NCBI GenBank assembly: GCA_910587015.1
Contig: CAJUME010000005.1
Location: 248,001 to 312,000 of the forward strand
DNA length: 64,000 nt
Direction of reading: 5' to 3'
From: an uncultured Christensenella sp.
GTDB taxonomy: Bacteria > Bacillota > Clostridia > Christensenellales > Borkfalkiaceae
Within the stretch, counting starts at the first letter, position 1. Each line of letters opens with the position of its first letter. The position numbers and the translations under genes were made by a program. Of this stretch, positions 16,390 through 24,003 are shown piece by piece. Under the pieces are notes generated by a model. That model did not search any database. It worked only from the letters and a program-made list of their open reading frames with translations, and had not been told where the DNA came from.

Positions 16390-17099
16390 TGAAAGCATTA
16401 TTGTATGGAATTGGTTTGCAATTCAAGTTTGATATACGCAGTAAAGGTATGCTTATCACTTGCTATATCGTGCCTCTTGTATTTTTCCTGTTTATGGGCG
16501 GAATTTTCACGTCTATTGACCCAAACGCTACAAAAACGCTTATCTCGTCAATGACGGTATTCACAATAATAATGAGCGCATTATTCGGTGTGCCACCCGC
16601 AGTTGCGGAAATCTACGGAACAGACGTTAAAAAGGTCTATAAAGCAAACGGTGCACCTATATGGTTTGGCGTTATATCACAATTTATTTCGTCTTTTATA
16701 CATACGCTTATATGCTGTCTTATAGTTTTTGCACTTTCGCCTTTAATTTTTAAAGCGGAATTGCCGTCTAATTTATTGTGGTATTTCTTATCACTTGTAG
16801 CATTACTTGCGGTAACTCTTGCTATCGGTTGTATTTTCGGGCTTTTGATTAAACAGCAAGCAAAGTTGACAATGGTAGCAATGGCAATATTTTTGCCTTC
16901 CACTATGCTGTCGGGCATTATGTTTCCCGCAGATATGTTGCCGCAGTTTATGCAATATATTGCCTATGCTTTCCCCGCTACAATAGCATTTAAGGCAATG
17001 ACGAGTTTTCAAGTTTGGCATTTACCCGTATTGTTCGGTATATTTATTTTGCTTTGCAGCGTTATTGCTTTACTGTTAAAATTAAAAGTCAAGCGGTAA
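16389..17099 (+). CDS. ABC-2 type permease
   Basis: 236 aa, six predicted membrane helices, with the ABC-2 hallmark near the C-terminus: FLPSTMLSGIMFPADMLPQF, then YAFPATIAFKAM. Overlaps the ATPase gene by one nucleotide (TAATG). With the TipA-type regulator this is probably an inducible drug or peptide-antibiotic exporter. Confidence 0.92.
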   Translation: MKALLYGIGLQFKFDIRSKGMLITCYIVPLVFFLFMGGIFTSIDPNATKTLISSMTVFTIIMSALFGVPPAVAEIYGTDVKKVYKANGAPIWFGVISQFISSFIHTLICCLIVFALSPLIFKAELPSNLLWYFLSLVALLAVTLAIGCIFGLLIKQQAKLTMVAMAIFLPSTMLSGIMFPADMLPQFMQYIAYAFPATIAFKAMTSFQVWHLPVLFGIFILLCSVIALLLKLKVKR

Positions 17100-17102
17100 T
17101 TT

Positions 17103-17294
17103 ATGGAAGAAATGGAAACACTTAAAATTCAATATTATTATGCTTGCTGTCCTAAATGTAAAGCGGTATTGATACAAGCGCAAAACGGATTGGATGGCTA
17201 TACAAAATGCGCGAAATGCGGCGAGTATGTACATATCGTTATACGCCACGGGTTAGTTACAACGAGATTAAAAGCGCAAGGAGCAAATCAATGA
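17103..17294 (+). CDS. Zinc-ribbon mini-protein 1
   Basis: 63 aa with two CxxC pairs: CCPKCKAVL near residue 15 and CAKCGEYVHI near residue 36, followed by a short basic strand. Predicted single zinc ribbon. It begins 3 nt after the permease stop and its end overlaps the next mini-gene by 4 nt (ATGA), so both belong to the exporter operon. Similar to small cysteine-rich proteins of Firmicutes mobile elements (Com-like or cys-rich KTR type); function unknown. Confidence 0.7.
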   Translation: MEEMETLKIQYYYACCPKCKAVLIQAQNGLDGYTKCAKCGEYVHIVIRHGLVTTRLKAQGANQ

Positions 17295-17452
17295 CTTATT
17301 ATGTTGTATGTCCCGAATGCGGGTATAAATTATTAAAAGTGGGCGACGGTTCTACGATAGAAATCTATTGCCCGAAATGTAAGGGCAAATATTTGATAGC
17401 CGTAAAAGACGGTAAAGTTACCGTGCAAAAAGCAACCGTTGATAATAAATAA
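17291..17452 (+). CDS. Zinc-ribbon mini-protein 2 (Com/cys-rich KTR-like)
   Basis: 53 aa, nearly all one zinc ribbon: VVCPECGYKLLKVGDG then IYCPKCKGKYLIAVKDGKV. This resembles the Mu Com translational activator fold and the cys-rich KTR proteins of conjugative elements. Start chosen at the ATGA overlap with AAGGAG 7 nt upstream; the longer open frame is out-of-frame sequence of its neighbour. Paralogous in layout to the preceding protein. Confidence 0.75.
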   Translation: MTYYVVCPECGYKLLKVGDGSTIEIYCPKCKGKYLIAVKDGKVTVQKATVDNK

Positions 17453-17466
17453 TAATAGTATTACTT

Positions 17467-17617
17467 TATACGCCACTATGTAACACTGTCACACTTTTGA
17501 CATTAAACCGCGACGCAGTGCCGATAAGTTACTATTACCTTATTGGCACTGCGTCGCACGGAACATAAAAAGGCAATATGTGCGGGCGGCGACAGCCGCC
17601 CGCACTGTGGCGTATAG
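17467..17617. other. Structured non-coding region with nested hairpins
   Basis: An outer pair TATACGCCAC (17467-17476) / GTGGCGTATA (17608-17617) encloses two hairpins: GCGACGCAGTGCC/GGCACTGCGTCGC (17510-17522 with 17545-17557, extended by GATAAG/CTTATT) and GTGCGGGCGGC-GACA-GCCGCCCGCAC (17580-17605). This would fold as a three-way junction. There is no clear T run, so it is not a simple terminator, though it follows the exporter operon. Most of the 313-bp gap between 17452 and 17766 is this element. Confidence 0.6.
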
Positions 17618-17765
17618 TATTACCACGCCACCCCGTAACGTAACGCATTTTGGGGCATTTAATGAAAAATCGGCTATTATTCAATTAAAAATGACAAAAT
17701 ACTCTTTATGCCTTATTGTACCATTTAGGGTGGGTATGGGTGGGAGAAAATCAAGGAGTTTTTTT

Positions 17766-17939
17766 ATGAGTAAAATACCGAACGGCTTAATGGTCATTTA
17801 TTTTGACGATAAAGACAAGAATATATATGCGGAATTACTACCCGATAAAGAACAAGCAAAAAGGCTGTCAAGGCTCGTTTACCGTGAGGCAATGACAACC
17901 ATTAGTACCGAAAAGACAACCGACAAGCCGCAAGATTAA
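17766..17939 (+). CDS. Small hypothetical protein of the island
   Basis: 57 aa: MSKIPNGLMVIYFDD followed by a charged helical region (KEQAKRLSRLVYREA) and a polar tail. An ideal AAGGAG sits 8 nt before the ATG at 17766; the longer open frame upstream runs through hairpins and is unlikely. No family recognised. Its stop overlaps that of a possible small antisense frame. Confidence 0.55.
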   Translation: MSKIPNGLMVIYFDDKDKNIYAELLPDKEQAKRLSRLVYREAMTTISTEKTTDKPQD

Positions 17940-18061
17940 CTTGCGGCTATTTGCTTGCCGTAAAGCGGGTAGTCTGACAGCGGCAATTCCACTTGGCAAA
18001 ACAATTCTGTGTTGTTCACCTTGAATATTGTTATGTTCTTATTTGCAATAATCCGCTTCAC
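17936..18061 (-). CDS. Possible 41-aa protein or gene remnant
   Basis: A GTG-initiated frame, residues VKRIIANKNITIFKVNN to ELPLSDYPLYGKQIAAS, with protein-like composition, ending tail-to-tail with the small plus-strand gene. No ribosome site is evident and it starts next to a hairpin, so it may be a C-terminal fragment of a lost gene or chance. Nothing else supportable is seen in the 390 bp between 17940 and 18330 except the hairpin at 18066. Confidence 0.25.
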   Translation of the reverse strand: MKRIIANKNITIFKVNNTELFCQVELPLSDYPLYGKQIAAS

Positions 18062-18065
18062 CAAA

Positions 18066-18098
18066 ATAAAGGCAGTAGCAAAGCTACTGCCTTTATTC
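18066..18098. terminator. Hairpin/terminator within the island
   Basis: AATAAAGGCAGTAGC-AAA-GCTACTGCCTTTATT, a perfect 15-bp stem with a 3-nt loop, ending in a T-containing tail on both strands. Confidence 0.65.
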
Positions 18099-18330
18099 TG
18101 TGATTAACGATTGCGAAAAGCCGCGCGGTTCGCGCGAGCGCAGCGACGCTTTGCGCGTATGCGCAAATTTCCGCACAGAATTGTAAGCCGTGTGCTCGTT
18201 TATTCAAACACTTACCACGGTGCCGTTTTTCTTTTTTCGGTGTTATATGGTTGAATAATCGTATTGTTTTTGCTAAAATAAATTTACTCAAATTGTGCGA
18301 TAAACAGTAATTTAGCGGAGAAATTTTAAA

Positions 18331-18860
18331 ATGCTAATAGAGAAACCGCTTGTTTCTTCAAGAATAACTGTACGGAATTATCAAAAGTCAGACCTGCCAT
18401 ACCTTACCGCAATGTGGTTTGATAAGGAAAACGGCAAATATATGAGCGACCCGACGGTGGAATATGTTGATAGTGATTTTCAAAAAGCACTTGACAGTCT
18501 TGAAGATAGCCAAACGGATATTATTTGACAGTTGTTTTAAACAGTTCTGATGAGATAATAGGTTCTGCTTGCATTTTCCCTGACGAAAAAAAGGAAATAT
18601 TCGATATAGGATATTGTGTTCATAAGGGCTATTGGGGGAAAAGATTCGGTTCTGAACTGTTGGCTTTAATTGTCACTTTTATACGCAATAATGGTGGCAT
18701 TGAGATAACTGCGGAGGTTGCGCAAGATAATATTGCATCGAATAGATTGCTTGCAAATAACGGCTTTAAGATAAAAAAGAAATCGCAATTTAAAAAATAT
18801 AAAATGAATATCTGTTTTAATAGTTACATTTATACTTTTAGTTGCGCTAATCAAGCTTGA
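18331..18860 (+). pseudogene. GNAT acetyltransferase broken by a frameshift
   Basis: The first frame (18331-18528) encodes the N-terminal half (SRITVRNYQKSDLPYLTAMW...) and stops at TGA. The second (from 18525, shifted by -1) continues at TVVLNSSDEIIGS with the acetyl-CoA region (IGYCVHKGYWGKRFGSELL) and NIASNRLLANNGFK, and ends near SYIYTFSCANQA. Joined, they make a complete RimJ/RimL-type N-acetyltransferase of about 175 aa. The junction GATATTATTTGACA is not a recognised slippery heptamer, so a mutation is likelier than programmed frameshifting, though the TTGA overlap could allow re-initiation. An upstream GCGGAG supports the 18331 start. Confidence 0.75.
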
Positions 18861-18910
18861 ATTAAATTTCAATTTATAGGGCTTAGGTTTTCTTGGGTGC
18901 AGGGTCACCA

Positions 18911-18952
18911 AAAAGACCGTAGATTTTTAAATAAAAATCTACGGTCTTTTTT
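18911..18952. terminator. Strong terminator just outside attR, probably the displaced tRNA terminator
   Basis: Stem AAAGACCGTAGATTTTTA / TAAAAATCTACGGTCTTT followed by TTTTT on the plus strand and also T-rich on the minus strand. It begins one base after the right-hand GGGTCACCA, exactly where it would end the tRNA-Glu transcript if the island were removed. It now also serves the minus-strand transporter gene ending at 18964. Confidence 0.88.
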
Positions 18953-18963
18953 ATATTCAGAAT

Positions 18964-20637
18964 TTACAAATGTGCGGTTATGGTTTTGGCAACGTTGATA
19001 AAGTGGTCGGCTATTCTTTCCGCATTGGCCGAAAACGACAGATACTGCGCCCCGACGTCCGCGGTGCACTCGCCCGCGCTAAGCCGTTCTATATGGCTTT
19101 GCATCATACCTTCGGTTACGCGGTCAACCTCCTCCTCAACCGCAAGCGCCCTTTGCAACGCGCTCTTATCCCCTTCGGAATAAGCCTTCAAGACCTCGGT
19201 ATACAGCTTTTGTATCAAAGTCTTTAACTCGTTTATTTCGGCGACTGCTTTTTCCGAAAAGCTACCGTCCGCCTCTTTAAGCTTGTCTGCATACTCGACG
19301 ATATTCTCTGCATAGTCGCCGACGCGCTCCAAATCGGACACCGAGCGTATTGCCGCGGACAAGTAAATTCTGTCCTTTTCGTTAAGGTCCTCCTTCAACA
19401 GCCTCACGATAAACCGCACAAGCTCCTTATTCAGGAAGTTTAACTGATTTTCCCGTGCGCGGAATAGCGCTATATGCTCATAATTCAGCGTGCAGACAAC
19501 CTCGCACGCGGCGTTAAAGTTAAGCATAGCCGTATCCGCCATCTGAATAATTTCGTTTTTAATCTGCTGAACTGCTATGGGCGGAGTACGCAGCATATGC
19601 TCCTCAACAAAGCTGAAGCGCGGCCCCTCCGGCACGGCGTTTTTATCCTTTTTGTCGGGAACCATTTTTGTAACCAGCTTAACAAGCAGATTGGTAAGCG
19701 GAAGCACTATAATTACCGTTATAACATTGAATACCGTATGGAACATAGAAAGCTGCAGCTGCGGCGTATGCGGGAACATTTTGCCGAAGATAAAGCCGTA
19801 ATCTATTCCGCCTATGCTCATAAACAGCCCGATTATAATAAACACGATTACGCCGCTGACGTTGAAAATAAGGTGAATAAGCGCGGTGCGCTTTGCGTTT
19901 TTGGTGCTTGTAAGTCCGGCAATCAGCGCGGTTACGCATGTACCTATATTACTGCCCATTGTAATATAAATGCCCTGATTCAGCGATATAAGCCCCGTAA
20001 CGACCATGGTTATCGCCATTGACGTCATAACCGACGAGCTTTGCACAACGGCCGTTAAAACGGCGCCTATAAGCACAAGCAAAAACGGATTTTTAAAGAT
20101 TGCAAGGAAGCTTTTCACCTCCTCCAGCTCGGAAAAGTCCGACATAGAGCCGCTCATAAGCGAAAGCCCGACGAACAGCATGCCGAAGCCCGCCATAATA
20201 CCGCCCGTCTTAGTAAGCTTATCCTTTTTGGAAAACGCAAGAATGAACGCGCCCACGCCCGCAAATGCGGCAAAAATTACCGAGGTTGACACGGAGTTTC
20301 CGCCGAAAAGTCCCAAGGCGACGATTTGACCGGTGATTGTGGTGCCGATATTCGCACCGAATATTACGGTTGCCGCCTGCGCAAGCGACATTATGCCCGC
20401 ATTAACAAAGCCGATTACCATAACCGAGGTCGCGCTGGAGCTTTGTATTACCGCAGTTGCCGCCGCGCCTACACCCACACCAAGCAATTTGCTTTTAGAA
20501 GCCTTTGAAAACAGCATTTTAAGCCTTTTACTGCCCAGCGCCTCTAAATTAGAGCTCATCATAGAACAAGCTATAAGAAAGACGCCCACTCCCGCAATTA
20601 AGGTCAGCACCGATGTAATTATTGCAACGGTATCCAT
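18964..20637 (-). CDS. Na/Pi-cotransporter family protein with PhoU-like domain
   Basis: 557 aa. Two NaPi repeats with the diagnostic QSSSA(V)T motif: TAVIQSSSATSVMVIG near residue 60 and TAVVQSSSVMTSMAIT near residue 195, plus a GANIGTT/GSNIGTC pair after each. About eight membrane helices are followed from residue 340 by a helical PhoU-like domain. Family role: phosphate uptake with sodium, or control of phosphate flux. I took the ATG at 20637 (MDTVAIITS) with GGGAGAA upstream. Expression is under a yybP-ykoY riboswitch and terminator, an unexpected pairing. Confidence 0.9.
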   Translation of the reverse strand: MDTVAIITSVLTLIAGVGVFLIACSMMSSNLEALGSKRLKMLFSKASKSKLLGVGVGAAATAVIQSSSATSVMVIGFVNAGIMSLAQAATVIFGANIGTTITGQIVALGLFGGNSVSTSVIFAAFAGVGAFILAFSKKDKLTKTGGIMAGFGMLFVGLSLMSGSMSDFSELEEVKSFLAIFKNPFLLVLIGAVLTAVVQSSSVMTSMAITMVVTGLISLNQGIYITMGSNIGTCVTALIAGLTSTKNAKRTALIHLIFNVSGVIVFIIIGLFMSIGGIDYGFIFGKMFPHTPQLQLSMFHTVFNVITVIIVLPLTNLLVKLVTKMVPDKKDKNAVPEGPRFSFVEEHMLRTPPIAVQQIKNEIIQMADTAMLNFNAACEVVCTLNYEHIALFRARENQLNFLNKELVRFIVRLLKEDLNEKDRIYLSAAIRSVSDLERVGDYAENIVEYADKLKEADGSFSEKAVAEINELKTLIQKLYTEVLKAYSEGDKSALQRALAVEEEVDRVTEGMMQSHIERLSAGECTADVGAQYLSFSANAERIADHFINVAKTITAHL

Positions 20638-20694
20638 TCTGTATTCTCCCTGTATAAAATATTGACTGTTTTTCGGTTTTAAGCCGTAATTAAA

Positions 20695-20737
20695 CAAAAA
20701 AGACCCCTACCGAACTTAAAAAATTCAGTAAAAGTCT
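20695..20737 (-). terminator. Riboswitch-controlled terminator
   Basis: On the minus strand AGACTTTTACTGAA pairs with TTCGGTAGGGGTCT (14 bp with G-U pairs, 9-nt loop) and is followed by TTTTTT. Its 5' arm contains the CTTTTA needed for riboswitch P1, so terminator and ligand-bound aptamer are mutually exclusive. Confidence 0.85.
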
Positions 20738-20824
20738 CGAAATTTAAGCGTTACCGAGCGGTTAAAACTCCGCTGTATTGACGGTTGGCGCACGTTTTAA
20801 ACAAACGCTTTCTACTCCCCTTTA
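20729..20824 (-). promoter_or_regulatory. yybP-ykoY (Mn2+) riboswitch
   Basis: Minus-strand leader with the family's signature strings AAAGGGGAGTAG and CGAGACTTTTA and the internal CCGTCAATAC. P1: TAAAGG (20819-20824) with CTTTTA (20729-20734); P2: AAGCGTT/AACGCTT; a further arm ACCG...CGGT closes over an AGCGG/CCGCT hairpin. In known members Mn2+ stabilises P1 and prevents termination, turning expression on. Usual targets are Mn exporters and TerC-like proteins; here the gene is NaPi/PhoU-like. Confidence 0.85.
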
Positions 20825-20849
20825 AAGGCTTGTATTTGTTTACGGTTAA

Positions 20850-20879
20850 ATTATATCAAATGCATTTACAGCGTGTCAA
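20850..20879 (-). promoter_or_regulatory. Promoter of the riboswitch-controlled transporter
   Basis: Minus strand TTGACA (20874-20879), 18-bp spacer, TATAAT (20850-20855), about 25 nt upstream of the aptamer. Confidence 0.85.
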
Positions 20880-20902
20880 CGATTGAAGCGCAAAAAATTA
20901 AA

Positions 20903-20937
20903 AGCAACGGCAAATTAATTTGCCGTTGCTTTTTTTA
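20903..20937. terminator. Terminator of the transglutaminase gene
   Basis: Palindrome AGCAACGGCAAATT and its complement (20903-20930), followed by seven T on the plus strand and by TTTTAATTTTTT on the minus strand, the strand of the gene that ends at 20964. Confidence 0.85.
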
Positions 20938-20963
20938 CTTAAACGCGTTAATGCGTAAGCTTA

Positions 20964-23780
20964 TTATTTTTCCGCGCGTTTTCTTTTTGTTGCAACCACA
21001 ATCGCAGTAACGCTTACCGCAACCGCCGCTACAACGACCACGCAAGAAATAAGTATTGTTGCCGCAAGCGTACCCTTCGAGGTGCTGCCCGCAAAGCTTG
21101 CGTTAATGTCCTCGGAGCTGATTACTATAACGTCGGGACGCTTGATTTCAACGCCCTTCTGCTCGTAATTAGCCGCGGAGCTTTCCGTTACAAACGAAGC
21201 TTCGAGCGTGTTGCCCGCTTCAAGCTCTTCCTTTGTAAGCGTAATAGTACCGTTTGCGTATCTTTCCTTGCTTACGGCTTTGCCGTTGAGCATAATTCTG
21301 TCGATACGGTAGCCTGCTTCCGCCGTAATCGTATAGGTTATGCTGTCGCCTGTAACCTCGCGTATACCGCTTGTTCCGTCCTCGGCTGTAATTGTACCGC
21401 CGTTGCCGGATACGCTTGCGTAAACGTTTTTAGCGCCGTTATTGGTTACCGCGTCCTTTTTGACCTGCACAACCGTGAAGGGGCTGAAGCTTTGAACCTT
21501 TGCAATAAGTCCGTATTTTGTGACGATTACGGGAATTTCCTCAACGCCCGTTATATTGCCCTTATCATCGTGCGTGTAGTGGTAAATTTTGAAGGTAGTT
21601 CCCTCGTCGTCGGGACTGAAACCTTCGGGGAAGCCGAACGCAACCTGCACGTAACTGCCGTTGGGTATTTTCTGCACCACGCCGCAAATCTGCAAGCTTA
21701 TTTCATAGCTTGCCGTGGTAATAACGTCATCCTTTTCAATCCCTTCGTTTGTTTCGAGCATATCAAGCATTTGCCCGTTCTTTTTATTGCCCGCCTTGTC
21801 GGCTACGAGAATAAGCTGACTTCTTTGGTTTTTTGCGTAATAGTTGCCGTTCTCGTCTTTAAAATCGTTAACGGCAAGGTCGGAAGTGTCCAGAATGTTG
21901 GGCGAACCATAAGCGTTTATATAAAGTCTGCCGTCGTTAAATATTTTGCTGCACACTACGTTTTTACCCGAAAAATAGTAAGTTACGGGGTTGGGAATTT
22001 TGTTGCTCTTTTTACCGACAAGGTTAGTCGGCGTAAAATAGTAAGTGATTCCGTTGTGTATAAACATTCTGCTGGGCTTGAACGTAAACGATATGGTTTT
22101 GTTACCGTCCCACTTGAAGTTAGTTATTTCAACGCTGTCGTTTATGGTATCGTTACCGCGCGCGGTTTCTATGTTAAGTCCTACGTCCGCGGCGGTTTTG
22201 CCTTCGGCAGGCACAAGCGTATCGGAGTAAACGAATGTCATCTCATACGTTGCGTCCACCTTCATTTTACCCGTGTTCGAGGGGGTTGCGTTTGCGGAGG
22301 GCGCGGGAATATAACTGCCGTAACCCTCGTTCTGATAGGGCGTGCTGGGCTGGCTTATATGTCCTTCCGTAAGATTTTCGTTTTTGTAAATATAATTGCA
22401 GGGTGTGCCCGCAAGGTCGCCGAATTCGGGTTTATCGGGATAAGTTGCACCGTCTGATTCGTCCGGAGCATAGTCGATAAGCGCGAACTGAATATAATCA
22501 ATATTCGCGTACATATAAACGTAGCTTGCTTTATCATCGTATTTGAACGCGCCGGGGAACATAAAATCTGCCATTTTGACAAAGTTGCACCACACACCCC
22601 AAGCCATAGAGCCGTCTTCCTGCCTGTCGCCCAAACGCGCTGCAAGATATTTCCCCTGCTCTTCAAGTTTTTTAGCGCCCTTACCGTCGTATACTACCGT
22701 AAGCTTGCACAGCTGACCGTTACCGTCGGGGTTATCGCTGTAATCGCCTTTGATGTTCATACCGTTGTCGTCGGTATCGTTGCCGTAATTATAAGGCTTT
22801 AACGCGGGATATCTAAGCTCGTAACCGGAGGACGAAATTACCGGGTCCTCAACATGGTCTTCAGATAAATCCTTCTGTCCCAAGAACAGCCAGTCGTTTT
22901 TGCCCGCGGTATCGTTCCAAGTGGGGTCTACCGCATACCACTGTCCTTCAAGTTTTACCGCGTTCCACATATGCGCAACGTATGAGGAAGAAGCCGAAGA
23001 ACAGCTGTAACCCTGTATACAAACGCAAGGTATGTTAAGCCTGTCAAGAACGGCTTTGAACGCTTTTGCATATCCTCCGCAGATTGCCTTTCCGTTTACA
23101 AGCGCGCCGTATGCGGTATCCACATAATCGGCTTCGGGCAGATACCCGTCGGGAGTGGTGCAAAAATCGTATTCCACGTTATCGCTTATGTATTTGTTAA
23201 CGTACTCTATCTGCGTTTTTACGTCTTTGCCAGCAGCTTTTGCACCGTCTACAACGATTTTAAGCTTCGCTTCGTATTCCTTAATCGCCTTGTCTATTTC
23301 TTCAACGGTGTTAATGTGTCCCGTGTACGGGTCGTCGGTACGGCTGGTATCGAGGAACGCCACATAATTTCCGCTCTGCGTACCCGCGCTTAACGATACC
23401 GAGAAAACGTCCCAGTAAAACAAGTCGGGATTATCCATCAAAAAGGCGTCGCGGCCCGCGCCGAACGCTACGGGAAGGGTTGCGTTGCCCTCCTCCACAT
23501 AAGCCCTTACGTCCGCGCCGACCGAGGTCTTGGTGCTTATAAGGTCGTAGTCAACCTTACCGGTTTTGAAAGCTCCGTCTTTTTCAAGGGTTTCAAACGC
23601 CTTATAAAAGCGCTGAGCTCTGGCGTTGTACTGCAAGCCGTTATAGAAGTATGTAAGCCCCTCGTTGGCTGCCGCATTGGCTCTTGCTCCGCCGAAAACG
23701 AAGCCGAAGCCGGCAAACGCCGAAATTGCATATGCGCCGATTGCAGCGATTGCGCCGGCACGTTTTGCATTTGAATTCAT
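20964..23780 (-). CDS. Secreted/anchored transglutaminase-domain surface protein
   Basis: 938 aa. A signal peptide (about residues 1-38, ending ARANAAA) is followed by a transglutaminase-like domain with the papain-type triad: Cys in GKAICGGYAKAF near residue 235, His in VAHMWNAVKLEGQW and Asp in AVDPTWNDT. Long extracellular beta-rich regions follow, including one InlB/Listeria-Bacteroides-like module (GYRIDRIMLNGKAV) near residues 830-890. A C-terminal membrane helix and KRKR stop-transfer tail anchor it without a sortase LPxTG. GGAGG lies 7 nt before the ATG at 23780. It could cross-link or cleave surface proteins or peptides; the exact role is unknown. Confidence 0.82.
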   Translation of the reverse strand: MNSNAKRAGAIAAIGAYAISAFAGFGFVFGGARANAAANEGLTYFYNGLQYNARAQRFYKAFETLEKDGAFKTGKVDYDLISTKTSVGADVRAYVEEGNATLPVAFGAGRDAFLMDNPDLFYWDVFSVSLSAGTQSGNYVAFLDTSRTDDPYTGHINTVEEIDKAIKEYEAKLKIVVDGAKAAGKDVKTQIEYVNKYISDNVEYDFCTTPDGYLPEADYVDTAYGALVNGKAICGGYAKAFKAVLDRLNIPCVCIQGYSCSSASSSYVAHMWNAVKLEGQWYAVDPTWNDTAGKNDWLFLGQKDLSEDHVEDPVISSSGYELRYPALKPYNYGNDTDDNGMNIKGDYSDNPDGNGQLCKLTVVYDGKGAKKLEEQGKYLAARLGDRQEDGSMAWGVWCNFVKMADFMFPGAFKYDDKASYVYMYANIDYIQFALIDYAPDESDGATYPDKPEFGDLAGTPCNYIYKNENLTEGHISQPSTPYQNEGYGSYIPAPSANATPSNTGKMKVDATYEMTFVYSDTLVPAEGKTAADVGLNIETARGNDTINDSVEITNFKWDGNKTISFTFKPSRMFIHNGITYYFTPTNLVGKKSNKIPNPVTYYFSGKNVVCSKIFNDGRLYINAYGSPNILDTSDLAVNDFKDENGNYYAKNQRSQLILVADKAGNKKNGQMLDMLETNEGIEKDDVITTASYEISLQICGVVQKIPNGSYVQVAFGFPEGFSPDDEGTTFKIYHYTHDDKGNITGVEEIPVIVTKYGLIAKVQSFSPFTVVQVKKDAVTNNGAKNVYASVSGNGGTITAEDGTSGIREVTGDSITYTITAEAGYRIDRIMLNGKAVSKERYANGTITLTKEELEAGNTLEASFVTESSAANYEQKGVEIKRPDVIVISSEDINASFAGSTSKGTLAATILISCVVVVAAVAVSVTAIVVATKRKRAEK

Positions 23781-23820
23781 AAAACCTCCAAAAAATTTTA
23801 TACTGTTTAAAATTGTTTTT

Positions 23821-23859
23821 CTGTGCAATTGCACAGAAAAAAGAGGCGCGCCTCTTTTT
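23821..23859 (-). promoter_or_regulatory. Tandem hairpins in the transglutaminase leader
   Basis: Two adjacent perfect palindromes in the 5' leader: AAAAAGAGGCG-CGCCTCTTTTT (within 23837-23859), which on the minus strand reads as GC stem plus six T, and CTGTGCAATTGCACAG (23821-23836). The first is terminator-like although it precedes the gene, suggesting attenuation. Confidence 0.5.
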
Positions 23860-24003
23860 CAACCATTATACATATTGAATTTTTTTTTGCAACTTTTTAA
23901 ATGTGAAATTAATGTATTTTACTTATCGGCGGCGGTACGCGCTTGAAAAACGCTTAAATATATGTTACAATATATCATATTATGAAAAAAACGGGAGTTT
24001 AGT

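Larger units (their letters stand above)
12801..18910. mobile_element. Integrative island in tRNA-Glu (serine recombinase, MerR-ABC exporter)
   Basis: Bounded by direct repeats GGGTCACCA at 12801-12809 (attL, the tRNA 3' end) and 18902-18910 (attR). It contains a large serine recombinase reading towards attL, a MerR-type regulator, an ABC exporter, two zinc-ribbon mini-proteins, a small protein and a frameshifted GNAT gene. From about 14.6 kb on it is visibly more AT-rich than the flanks. Directly right of attR is a strong terminator that fits as the original tRNA terminator. No relaxase or conjugation genes are present, so it is an integrative element or a mobilisable remnant. Confidence 0.82.

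Noticed and set aside
18058..18291. 77-aa minus-strand open frame in the island
   Set aside because: Composition is not protein-like, it contains the hairpin at 18066-18098 and has no ribosome site; probably chance.
18515..18530. Programmed -1 frameshift in the GNAT gene
   Set aside because: ATATTATTTGA does not fit an X-XXY-YYZ slippery heptamer in the zero frame and no stimulatory hairpin follows closely; mutation is simpler.
22045..22666. Large plus-strand frames opposite the transglutaminase and secA genes
   Set aside because: Antisense shadows of strongly supported genes; no start signals or recognisable domains.
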